From Gimesia fumaroli (GTDB lineage: Bacteria > Planctomycetota > Planctomycetia > Planctomycetales > Planctomycetaceae): a stretch of 64,000 bases of DNA. The notes beneath the pieces are model-generated. The model saw only the letters and a program-made list of their open reading frames with translations. It did no database searches and was not told the origin of the DNA. The number at the start of each line of letters is the position of its first letter. The stretch's first letter is position 1. Shown here piece after piece: positions 36,021 to 44,328 of this stretch. The translations under genes were made by a program, and so were the position numbers. The DNA is taken from NCBI RefSeq assembly GCF_007754425.1, contig NZ_CP037452.1, positions 434,001-498,000 of the forward strand. Direction: 5' to 3'.

Positions 36021-37481
36021 ATGAGCGTCATGCGCGATGTACAGGGCTTGCCCATTTTACTGATAGAAGCAGACTCAGAATCACGTGCACAGATTATACA
36101 GATCCTCTCGAGTGATAATTATCGTATTGATTCCGCGGAAACGATTGCTCAGATGATGGATCGAGATAACTGGTCCGACTATTTTCTAATCATTCTCGAA
36201 CACGAACTGCCCGATGGAAGAACTGATGAGTTCCTCCCCAAGCTACAACAACTGGCCCCCAATGCAGAGTTATTGGTGATCACGTCGCAACCCAGAATTG
36301 AGAATATGATCATTGCATTTCGTAATGGGATTGCCGATTATTTTGTGAAACCCATTGATCCAGATTTATTTCGATCATCCTTAAAACGGATTCTTCAAAA
36401 TCAGACCATCTCCAATGAATTACGTCACGTACAGGCAAAACTCAAAGCCATCATGGAAGCAGCCATCGAGGGAGTAGTGACAATCAACCGCAGAGGACTG
36501 ATTAGAACTTTTAATCCGGCGGCTGAGAAAATGTTTGGCTATTCTGCGAGTGAAATTATCAATAAAAATGTCAGTTTACTCACTCGCCTTCCCACTCGGA
36601 AACAGTACGATCAGTACCTCTCCGACTATCTGGAAACGGGTATATCAGATATCGTGGGAGCCAGGCGTGAACTGAAAGGCTGCCGACGCGATGGAACAAT
36701 CTTCCCGATTGAACTCTCAGTTACCGATCTGCCTCAATTCGGTATCTTTGCTGGTATTATAGTCGATATTAGCGAACGCAAACGGCCAGAACAAAAACAG
36801 AAAGAATTGACCAGAGCCATTGCAATCGCAGGACAACAGGAACGTCGTCAACTGGCGAATCTTCTGCACGATCAGCTGCAACAGTTGCTGGTCGGCGTTC
36901 GCATCCACCTGGAGATCGCAAAGAATGATACTCCCGTAGAAGCCATCAAACAGACTCTGGAACGCGCGGGTGAACTGCTGAATCAAGGCATCGAACTTAC
37001 ACGGTCATTAACGGCGGAGTTAAATCCCGTAGTACTGCACGAGGAAGGACTGGCGACAGCATTGGAGTGGTTGTCCCATCGTATGAAAGAACGGTATAAC
37101 TTAACCGCCACGTTGGATCTTGATCGCCGAGCCAATCCTCGAACTGAGTTGATAGACATCGTTTTATATGAATGTATCCGCGAGTTGTTATTTAATATCG
37201 TCAAGCATTCTCAAATAACTGAGGCACAGGTCCGTATGTGTCTTCTTTCGAACCAGGAAATTGAAATCATCGTCTCTGATAAAGGAATCGGATTTGATCC
37301 CCAGCAGTTCGAACCCCAGATCTCAGACGTCAGCGGAATCGGTCTCAGTAATATTGAATTTCGCTTATCACTCATTCAAGGAAAGTTTTGGCTGGAATCT
37401 TCGAATGGTCAAGGGACAATCGCACGTATTATCGCCCCCCTTGAATTAGAAGAATCAAATATTTCTGATGAAACTTCCTGA
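36021..37481 (+). CDS. Sensor histidine kinase with receiver and PAS domains (NarX/NreB-type)
   Basis: About 486 residues from ATG 36021. A receiver domain comes first (ILLIEADSESRAQIIQIL, FLIILEHELPDG with Glu-His-Glu where the phosphoacceptor Asp normally stands, and VKPIDPDLF). A PAS domain follows (AAIEGVVTINRRGLIRTFNPAAEKMFGY). Then a HisKA_3 dimerisation domain has ERRQLANLLHDQLQQLLVGV (His near 285), and an HATPase domain has ELLFNIVKHSQ and SDKGIGFDP. The receiver looks degenerate and may not be phosphorylated. Kinases of this type pair with NarL/LuxR regulators; the only one nearby is the broken gene at 31853. No membrane helices: a cytoplasmic sensor. Confidence 0.85.
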   Translation: MSVMRDVQGLPILLIEADSESRAQIIQILSSDNYRIDSAETIAQMMDRDNWSDYFLIILEHELPDGRTDEFLPKLQQLAPNAELLVITSQPRIENMIIAFRNGIADYFVKPIDPDLFRSSLKRILQNQTISNELRHVQAKLKAIMEAAIEGVVTINRRGLIRTFNPAAEKMFGYSASEIINKNVSLLTRLPTRKQYDQYLSDYLETGISDIVGARRELKGCRRDGTIFPIELSVTDLPQFGIFAGIIVDISERKRPEQKQKELTRAIAIAGQQERRQLANLLHDQLQQLLVGVRIHLEIAKNDTPVEAIKQTLERAGELLNQGIELTRSLTAELNPVVLHEEGLATALEWLSHRMKERYNLTATLDLDRRANPRTELIDIVLYECIRELLFNIVKHSQITEAQVRMCLLSNQEIEIIVSDKGIGFDPQQFEPQISDVSGIGLSNIEFRLSLIQGKFWLESSNGQGTIARIIAPLELEESNISDETS

Positions 37482-37748
37482 AATAATTTTGCTGATACAC
37501 AAGAATTTCTCCACTTGCTGACAGAATTCAAGTGGATACTCAGACCAGGAGGTCGATTCGTAGCAGTTACCTTATCGAATTTAGGTTATCAATGTTTTGT
37601 TATAATAACTTAATTGTGGACCCACAAGAATTTCTAAATTTAACAGGTTGTCTGTCAATCTATGTCCGGAAAGCCATGAAAGCGGTCAGGTACGACATCA
37701 ATGACACGTGGGTACCGATAGAAATTAGATTATATTGGCGGTGAAGCC

Positions 37749-38723
37749 ATGAAGACCGAACAGATTTTTCAACTCATGCCAGAACGTTGCTTAAATCGGT
37801 GCAATTTGACTGATGTCAACAGTCGAAACCCTCAAGAAGCAACAGCACCACCCTACTGGATTAATAAGGCCTATCGCGACACCGCGTCACTGCAACCGTT
37901 GCTTGAATCAATTGGCGTACATCCGCTAGCCATAGAAGCGTGTCTGGATCCAACTCCGGCTTCATTACTGGCTGTCTATGGGAAATCGCTCTTCATTGCC
38001 TTGCCAATCCACACGGCATGGGACATTGAAAATCGCACATTTCTATGGATTATTTGCCTACCTCGAATCATCATCACAATACACGAGGCCGATATCCCCG
38101 CGTTGCAGCAAATCATCGAACGCTATAGTGACGGCATGCGTTTTCACGGCGACAACACGTCGGCAATTCTGTACCAGATTCTCGATCATGTGATTGACGA
38201 AGACATGATGTTCACGTTAAAAACACGTGATGTCATCGACCGGCTAGATCAGTTACTCGATGACAATTTCGACAAGAAGTTGACAGAAGAAACTCTCCCG
38301 TTGAAACGCCAATTGACACGGCTAGCAGCTACATTCGAAGATCAACTGTACTGCGTCAGTTCGTTGCAAACGATCGACTCCGAATCGTTCAGCGTTTCAG
38401 AATTGCACGAATACTTTCGCGATGCATTCTTGCATTTGGAACATGCATCCCGTGTGATGGGTCGGCAGCTCGCTCACCTGAGTGCGATCGAACATCAATA
38501 TCAACTCAATCTGCAGGATAAGACGACCGACCGGTTACGACTGCTAACTGTGACCTCAACAATTTTTTTACCATTGACATTGATTACCGGTATTTACGGC
38601 ATGAATTTTCAGAAGATGCCTGAACTCGGTTGGCCCTATGCCTACCCTGCGGTAGTGAGCCTGATGTTACTGCTTGCCGTCGGAATGTTATGGAATTTCT
38701 ACCGACGTGGGTGGTTTCAATAA
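37749..38723 (+). CDS. CorA-family magnesium/divalent cation transporter
   Basis: 324 residues. The two C-terminal helices carry the signature GMN in GIYGMNFQKMPELGWPYAYP, preceded by LLTVTSTIFLPLTLITGIYG. The large N-terminal cytoplasmic funnel domain contains the long helix around DRLDQLLDDNFDKKL. It mediates passive, gated uptake (sometimes efflux) of Mg2+ or Co2+. ATG 37749 has GGCGGTGAAG upstream. Sits between the sensor kinase and a CBS protein; Mg2+ supply could serve the ATP-dependent pump, which is inference. Confidence 0.9.
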   Translation: MKTEQIFQLMPERCLNRCNLTDVNSRNPQEATAPPYWINKAYRDTASLQPLLESIGVHPLAIEACLDPTPASLLAVYGKSLFIALPIHTAWDIENRTFLWIICLPRIIITIHEADIPALQQIIERYSDGMRFHGDNTSAILYQILDHVIDEDMMFTLKTRDVIDRLDQLLDDNFDKKLTEETLPLKRQLTRLAATFEDQLYCVSSLQTIDSESFSVSELHEYFRDAFLHLEHASRVMGRQLAHLSAIEHQYQLNLQDKTTDRLRLLTVTSTIFLPLTLITGIYGMNFQKMPELGWPYAYPAVVSLMLLLAVGMLWNFYRRGWFQ

Positions 38724-38795
38724 TACATTTTGCGAAGAATAATTTCGTGTAGGCGAAGCCACCGATAGTAGTCACAATCTTGAAAGTCAATAGCA

Positions 38796-39272
38796 ATGAG
38801 TTTACTTGATAATAAGACCAGTAAGATTCGTATTAGCGAAGTCATTAAAGGGCTCGGCCCCCGCGATTTGCCAGTGGTCCCGGAGAACGCGTCAATCGAA
38901 GATGTGATTTCCGCCATCGTGGACTGCCGGCACAGCCGTATGTTGAACGTCGTAAATGATCGGAAGGAACTCGTAGGTACAGTCTCTTTGAGTGCGCTGA
39001 CCCGCCATGTTTTCGACCAAGATTACGAACCAACGATTCACGCGCGTTCCTTGATCGGGTTGCTTTCGCGAGAGACCGCGGGTGACATCATGCGAAAGCA
39101 GCCAATTTGTGCGACCGCTGAAGAAGAAATCGGAGTCGTCACACGCCGAATGCTTGCAGCGAATGTGAAAGAGATTCCGGTTGTCGACTCACATAAGCGA
39201 GTCATCACAGATATTACAATCGTCGATCTCATCCAACACTTGTTGGCTTTGAAAGAGGGAGATTTGTTATAA
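38796..39272 (+). CDS. CBS-domain pair protein
   Basis: 158 residues with two CBS motifs: RDLPVVPENASIEDVISAIVD with VVNDRKELVGTVSLSAL, and the second MRKQPICATAEEEIGVVTRRML with PVVDSHKRVITDITIVDLI (quoted by part). CBS pairs bind adenosine nucleotides and act as energy sensors. Free-standing CBS proteins accompany Hsp20, phosphoketolase and cation ATPases in microaerobic stress regulons of proteobacteria (established for FixK-type regulons; extension here is inference). Confidence 0.85.
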   Translation: MSLLDNKTSKIRISEVIKGLGPRDLPVVPENASIEDVISAIVDCRHSRMLNVVNDRKELVGTVSLSALTRHVFDQDYEPTIHARSLIGLLSRETAGDIMRKQPICATAEEEIGVVTRRMLAANVKEIPVVDSHKRVITDITIVDLIQHLLALKEGDLL

Positions 39273-39395
39273 GTACTGATTGGATCCTGTTAAGGCAATG
39301 AAGATCAATCCTAACATGCCACATGGAAACTTATCCTGTCTGATGGGTATCGTTCATAATACTATCGACTTGAAAACATTGGAAAGGATCGACAT

Positions 39396-39683
39396 ATGCC
39401 ACTGACAAAAGAAAAATTATTAGCTGTTGTCGTGATGATAGTGAATGGAATTTTAGGTGCCGTCGTAGGAGACTTTTCAGACAATCGTTTATTCGAAGCG
39501 GCGTTTGCCATCTTGTTTTCGATACCAGGATTGGTCATCATCTGGAAGAGAGAGGTATTGTCCAAAACGGGGTTGACTCGCGGAATACTGCGAGACTCGC
39601 CTCCTGTGCTGCTTGACATCATAGGATGGTTCTTCCTGTTGGTGATTCCGACCCTCTACGTTTATGAACTCAGCAAACATTAA
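39396..39683 (+). CDS. Small integral membrane protein
   Basis: 95 residues with three hydrophobic segments (about 8-27, 32-48 and 72-90) and a short charged loop (WKREVLSKTGLTRGILRD). Function unknown and no family recognised. The start has AAAGGA about 10 bases upstream. It lies between the CBS gene and the permease on the same strand. Confidence 0.65.
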   Translation: MPLTKEKLLAVVVMIVNGILGAVVGDFSDNRLFEAAFAILFSIPGLVIIWKREVLSKTGLTRGILRDSPPVLLDIIGWFFLLVIPTLYVYELSKH

Positions 39684-39822
39684 GACCGAACTGTGATAAT
39701 CGAGTAACTGCAATTAACAATGCTAACCCAATGGATGTATTACGATCAACCATTTAAATAACGTACAGCACACTGCGAACCGGAACCACACTCAGAAGCT
39801 CGGCTTACCCGAACTACTAGCG

Positions 39823-41112
39823 ATGGGCATCGGTGGAATGATTGGTGGTGGCATTTTTTCGGTACTTGGGATGGCTGTTAAAATTTCAGGCCATGCCGCA
39901 CCACTCGCATTTCTTGTAGGTAGTTTCGTGGCACTCGCAGCGGGATACTCTTATGTCAAGCTAGCTCTCGGGTTCCATAGTGACGGTGCAAGTTTTACCT
40001 ATCTTGATCGAGCGTTTCCAGGACATCCAAATTTTGCCGGTATTGTTGGCTGGACAGTCGTTATTGGTTATGTCGGAACCCTCGCACTCTATGCTTATAC
40101 ATTTGGTGCCTATGGAGCACATTTACTGGGCAGTTCCGATTCACAGGCCGTCCGAATTGTGCTTTCAGCGGGAGTCCTTCTCTTTTTCATGTTGATCAAT
40201 CTGCAAGGTGTGAAGTCGAGTGGAAATACCGAAGTCATCATTGTATTCACGAAAGTCATTCTACTTAGCCTATTTGCCGTCGCTGGAATCTTCTCGGTCA
40301 AGCAGGATCATTTATTTCCGGTATTTGAGAAGGGGGTTCCATCTGTATTCATTGCTGGAGCGATGATCTTTGTCGCATTCGAGGGATTTCAACTGATTAC
40401 TAACGCGGTTATGGAGACTGAAAATGCAGAACGCAATATACCATGGGGTATTTACGGTTCAATTGCCATCACTTCGCTGATTTACTTTGGTGTTGCTGTT
40501 ATTGCTGTCGGTAATTTGACACCCAGCGAAATTGCTGCTGCTGAAGAATATGCACTGGCTGTTGCTGCGGAGCCTGCGCTGGGAAATGCTGGTGGGATAT
40601 TGGTTGACCTTGCAGCTCTGTTGGCAACATCATCAGCTGTGAATGCAACCGCATTCGGTGCATCACGTATGATGGCCGAGATGGCGACTGAAAACCGCAT
40701 GCCCCATTCATTCTCGTTTCGAAGCCGAACGGATGTGCCATGGATCGCAATCGTTTTATTGACGGTTTTAGCTGGAGCATTCACCATACTCGGCAGCCTG
40801 GAATTCATTGCCTTGTTTTCAAGTATGACGTTTTTGTTGGTTTCGATTGCGGTTTCTGTAGCTAACCTGAAACTGCGATCTATCACAAACAGTAAAGCCT
40901 GGATTATTCTGCTAGGTATTGTACTGATGCTGATAACCGTTAGCCTGCTGATATTGCATTTGTGGAATGAAGGCCGCGAAATGTTCCTCTGGCTAGGTGG
41001 TTTTTTCTTAACGATCGTGATTATTGAAGTCGCTTTTTGTCGGCGTGAATGCCTGAATTCATTTCCGCCGACGGGAGGTGATGATATGATTGATCAACAC
41101 GGGGATGAATGA
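39823..41112 (+). CDS. APC-family amino-acid permease with missing or unusual start
   Basis: At least 429 residues and about 12 hydrophobic helices. The APC TM1 signature GIGGMIGGGIFSVLG begins at the very first ATG (39823), so that codon would cut into TM1. The frame stays open upstream to the stop at 39724, reading a proper N-terminus (NNVQHTANRNHTQKLGLPELLA) with no ATG, GTG or TTG. Only ATT (39739) or ATC (39745) could start it, or the start was lost. Further evidence: FEGFQLITNAVMETENAERNIPWGI and NATAFGASRMMAEMATENRMP. Probably imports an amino acid or polyamine by proton symport. Confidence 0.85.
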   Translation: MGIGGMIGGGIFSVLGMAVKISGHAAPLAFLVGSFVALAAGYSYVKLALGFHSDGASFTYLDRAFPGHPNFAGIVGWTVVIGYVGTLALYAYTFGAYGAHLLGSSDSQAVRIVLSAGVLLFFMLINLQGVKSSGNTEVIIVFTKVILLSLFAVAGIFSVKQDHLFPVFEKGVPSVFIAGAMIFVAFEGFQLITNAVMETENAERNIPWGIYGSIAITSLIYFGVAVIAVGNLTPSEIAAAEEYALAVAAEPALGNAGGILVDLAALLATSSAVNATAFGASRMMAEMATENRMPHSFSFRSRTDVPWIAIVLLTVLAGAFTILGSLEFIALFSSMTFLLVSIAVSVANLKLRSITNSKAWIILLGIVLMLITVSLLILHLWNEGREMFLWLGGFFLTIVIIEVAFCRRECLNSFPPTGGDDMIDQHGDE

Positions 41113-41146
41113 GAACGAACATTCTGTTAACGATCCCGCAATGGCG

Positions 41147-41180
41147 GGCAAACCACTGTGATAGGTTTGCCGTTTTAATT
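41147..41180 (+). terminator. Probable rho-independent terminator after the permease
   Basis: GGCAAACC (41147-41154) pairs with GGTTTGCC (41164-41171), nine-base loop, followed by GTTTTAATT. It lies 35 bases after the permease stop and before the SpoIIAA-like gene, so that gene should have its own promoter. Confidence 0.6.
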
Positions 41181-41240
41181 AACATACAATTTAAGAGTTT
41201 GTAATGTATTCTTTTAATCATAAGAATGAAGGAGAAAGCC

Positions 41241-41618
41241 ATGACTATTAAATTCCACGAAATTGACCTACAAGCAGACTCAGCTACCAATGTGGTCCGA
41301 GTTCATGTGAGTGGCAAGCTAACGAAAGAAGATTACGAACTATTCACCCCACAAGTAGAACAGTGGATCAGCAAATATGGTAAGTTACGGATTCTATTCG
41401 AAATGGAAGACTTTCACGGATGGACAGCTGGCGCATTGTGGGAAGACATAAAGTTCGATCTCAAGCATTTCAAAGACATTAAAAAGATTGCGATGATTGG
41501 CGAAAAATCTTGGGAACACGGAATGGCAGTGTTTTGTCGGCCATTCACAAAAGCAAAAATACAATACTTCGACCAAAGCCAAGCCGAAGATGCAGAGACA
41601 TGGATTCTGGAAAACTAG
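41241..41618 (+). CDS. SpoIIAA-like (STAS/CRAL-TRIO-type) small protein
   Basis: 125 residues from ATG 41241, chosen because AAGGAG (41229-41234) is six bases upstream; an earlier ATG (41226) has no site. The pattern VHVSGKLTKEDYELFTPQVEQ, LFEMEDFHGWTAGALWED and IAMIGEKSWEHGMAVFCRPFTKAKIQYF identifies the SpoIIAA-like family (DUF3478). These are cytoplasmic proteins thought to bind lipid-like ligands and are common in stress loci. The exact role is unknown. Confidence 0.88.
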   Translation: MTIKFHEIDLQADSATNVVRVHVSGKLTKEDYELFTPQVEQWISKYGKLRILFEMEDFHGWTAGALWEDIKFDLKHFKDIKKIAMIGEKSWEHGMAVFCRPFTKAKIQYFDQSQAEDAETWILEN

Positions 41619-41700
41619 AGACCGTTTTTAGTTTCTCAGTTTGCCACAATAGGTTTGATCCCACTCACTGATTGTCGCACAGGGTCTCATCATTAACGGG

Positions 41701-43779
41701 ATGAAACAAATGGATGATAATATTTTGAACTGGGAGAGCGTAGAGGGGAGTCCGTATCCGCTGGGAGTCTCGTGGGGTGATGGCAAACGTGCGTACAACT
41801 TTGCGATTTATTCAAAGCATGCGGCTAGCGTGACCCTCTTACTTTACAAACAGGATCAATGGAGTCGTCCTGTCTACCAAAAGTCCCTCGACTATCTTAA
41901 AAATAAGTCAGGTCCAATCTGGCATTGTCGTGTGGCCTTGGAAGAGGCTGAGAATGCGAAGTTCTACGCCTATCAAGTGGGCGGGCCTTCACCTGCGGCT
42001 GGCTTTAATTGGCACACATTCGACCCAGAAAAAATCCTGCTTGATCCCTACGCAAGGGCCGTTTTTTTTCCACCCGATTTTGATCGCTCTGCAGCGATCA
42101 ATCCAGGCTCTAACGCTGGACGTGCTCCGCTAGGAATATTATTAGATCCTAGAGCATGTATTGATCATTCAGAGCCTTTCAAACTGCCACATCACGAATC
42201 TGATTTAGTGATCTATGAGATGCACGTGCGCGGTTTCACCAGAGACCCTAGTTCAGAAGTAGATGAAGAGCATCGCGGTACGTTTCGAGGCGTTATCGAT
42301 AAGATTCCTTACCTACAAGAACTGGGTGTCACGGCTGTTGAACTGATGCCTGTCTATCAGTTTGATCCGGACGATGGACACTATTGGGGATACATGCCGC
42401 TGAATTTTTTCTCACCGCATGACGGATATTCTAGCGGAACCGAACCATGTTGCCAGTTGGTCGAATTTCGCGAAATGGTTGAATCGCTTCATGCTGCTGG
42501 TATTGAGGTAATTTTAGATGTGGTCTACAACCATACTTGTGAAGGGAATCAACTTGGTCCGACGTATAGCTTTAAAGGGATTGACAACTCAACCTATTAC
42601 ATGGTTACTGGTGATCCGAATTACACATATTCAAATTTTAGCGGCACAGGTAACACGTTGCACACAGCAAACCGCGCTGTCAGACGATTATTGCTGGAAA
42701 GCCTACGATATTGGGTACGAGAGATGCATGTTGATGGTTTTCGTTTTGACTTGGCTTCAGTCTTTACCCGAAATTCTGATGGCTCGATCAACACGACTGA
42801 TCCACCGATCTTTGGCCAGATAGCCGCAGACGCCGATCTGGCTCATGTGCGTTTGATCGGTGAACCATGGGACGCAGGCGGCGCGTACCAATTGGGCCGC
42901 AATTTTCCCGGAACAAAGTGGATGCAGTGGAACGCAGCTTACCGTGATACGATTCAGCGATTCGTGCGCGGCGAAGCGGGCAATGTTCCAGATTTCATGA
43001 CGCGGATCTACGGCAGCTCGGACTCTTTTCCCGATGACCTCGTACATGCATACCACCCTTATCAAGGTATCAATTATGTGACTTCTCATGACGGTTTTAC
43101 TCTCTATGATTTGGTCTCCTTCAATCACAAAAATAATTGGACAAACGGGCATTGCAACATGGATGGTCACGATGACTTCAGTTGGAACTGCGGTTGGGAA
43201 GGAGACGATGAAGTCCCGGTAGAGGTGATGCAGCTACGAAAACAACAGGTCAAGAACTTTTTTTGCCTGCTGATGCTTTCTGAAGGCACACCAATGTTTC
43301 GCATGGGCGACGAATTTTTGCAGACTCAACATGGCAACAGTAACCCCTACAATCAAGATAACGAAACTACCTGGCTCGATTGGCAACGGCTTGAAGATAA
43401 CCATGAAATCTTTCGTTTCTTCAAAATGATGATTCAGTTTCGCCGCACACATCTCTCCATCTGCCGTTCGAGATTTTGGCGAAATGATATTCATTGGTAT
43501 GGGGTGAAACGAATGGTCGACATGTCGTCCGAATCGCATTCGCTGGCCTATTGTTTACACGGCAGTTCGCAGCATGATAACGATTTATATGTGATGATCA
43601 ATGCAAGCTCACAAACATTAAAGTTTGGGATCCACGAAGGCTTTGCAGGTCAATGGATGAGAGTGATAGATACATCGCTCGATACACCCGAAGATATTGT
43701 TGAGAAACCATCAATAACTTTGGAAACCCCTTATTATGACGTCGGCAGTCACTCAATTGCCGTTCTCCTACGATCATGA
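41701..43779 (+). CDS. glgX: Glycogen debranching enzyme (GlgX/isoamylase, GH13)
   Basis: 692 residues. An N-terminal carbohydrate-binding domain 48 (PYPLGVSWGDGKRAYNFAIYS) is followed by the GH13 barrel: DVVYNHTCEGN, VDGFRFDLASVFTR (nucleophile Asp), VRLIGEPWDAGG (acid/base Glu) and YVTSHDGFTLYDLVSFNHKNN (quoted in part). It hydrolyses alpha-1,6 branches of glycogen, the step before MalQ. Start ATG 41701 or 41713; no clear ribosome site. It is the last intact gene of the metabolic region, 83 bases after the SpoIIAA-like gene. Confidence 0.94.
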   Translation: MKQMDDNILNWESVEGSPYPLGVSWGDGKRAYNFAIYSKHAASVTLLLYKQDQWSRPVYQKSLDYLKNKSGPIWHCRVALEEAENAKFYAYQVGGPSPAAGFNWHTFDPEKILLDPYARAVFFPPDFDRSAAINPGSNAGRAPLGILLDPRACIDHSEPFKLPHHESDLVIYEMHVRGFTRDPSSEVDEEHRGTFRGVIDKIPYLQELGVTAVELMPVYQFDPDDGHYWGYMPLNFFSPHDGYSSGTEPCCQLVEFREMVESLHAAGIEVILDVVYNHTCEGNQLGPTYSFKGIDNSTYYMVTGDPNYTYSNFSGTGNTLHTANRAVRRLLLESLRYWVREMHVDGFRFDLASVFTRNSDGSINTTDPPIFGQIAADADLAHVRLIGEPWDAGGAYQLGRNFPGTKWMQWNAAYRDTIQRFVRGEAGNVPDFMTRIYGSSDSFPDDLVHAYHPYQGINYVTSHDGFTLYDLVSFNHKNNWTNGHCNMDGHDDFSWNCGWEGDDEVPVEVMQLRKQQVKNFFCLLMLSEGTPMFRMGDEFLQTQHGNSNPYNQDNETTWLDWQRLEDNHEIFRFFKMMIQFRRTHLSICRSRFWRNDIHWYGVKRMVDMSSESHSLAYCLHGSSQHDNDLYVMINASSQTLKFGIHEGFAGQWMRVIDTSLDTPEDIVEKPSITLETPYYDVGSHSIAVLLRS

Positions 43780-43884
43780 TTTTTCATGCGATTAATACTA
43801 TGCGGTAAAGAGTGCATTACTGGAAAAACATAGACTTTGACATCCCTCCCGTTTTTTGATCCATACGAAATATGAGAGATTTTG

Positions 43885-44249
43885 TTAATTAATGACCTTG
43901 CATTCTGAGACTTGATCCCTTCCTATAGAATCCCGTACGAAATTCACTGCCTTGCTCCGTTTCGACGGGCTTAGAAGTTTCCCGAGGCAGCTTCCCTCAG
44001 AATCGATTTATCCAGTTCTGATTCTGCCAGTAACTTTTTGAGACGGTTGTTCTCTTTTTCGAGTTCTTTCAAACGTTTGGCCTGATCCATCCGCAGCCCA
44101 CCATATTCACGACGCCATTTGTAATAGGTCTGCTGATGGATTCCCAGTTTCTTGCACATCAAGGGAATGGTCATCCCCTGGGAGAGGTGAATCTCGGCTT
44201 CCCGAAGTTTAGAAATAATCTGTTCGGATGAATGACGTTTCGTGGGCAT
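43885..44249 (-). pseudogene. IS3-family element remnant: orfA plus the start of orfB
   Basis: orfA (44249-43971, 92 residues) is intact: KRHSSEQIISKLREAEIHLS, CKKLGIHQQTYYKWRREYGG, then the coiled coil ELEKENNRLKKLLAESELDK. The following frame, reached by the usual slip near the orfA end, reads SPSKRSKAVNFVRDSIGRDQVSE, quoted as the first 10 and the last 8 residues of the orfB start, and ends after ~30 residues. The DDE catalytic domain is missing, so the element is dead. The IS110 element lies ~80 bases upstream. Confidence 0.8.
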
Positions 44250-44328
44250 AATCGCCTCCTTTTAATGGTCCAGAAACCTGAATTGTATATCAAGCTCTGG
44301 TTTCGGTTAAAGGGGGCACCCATGACTA

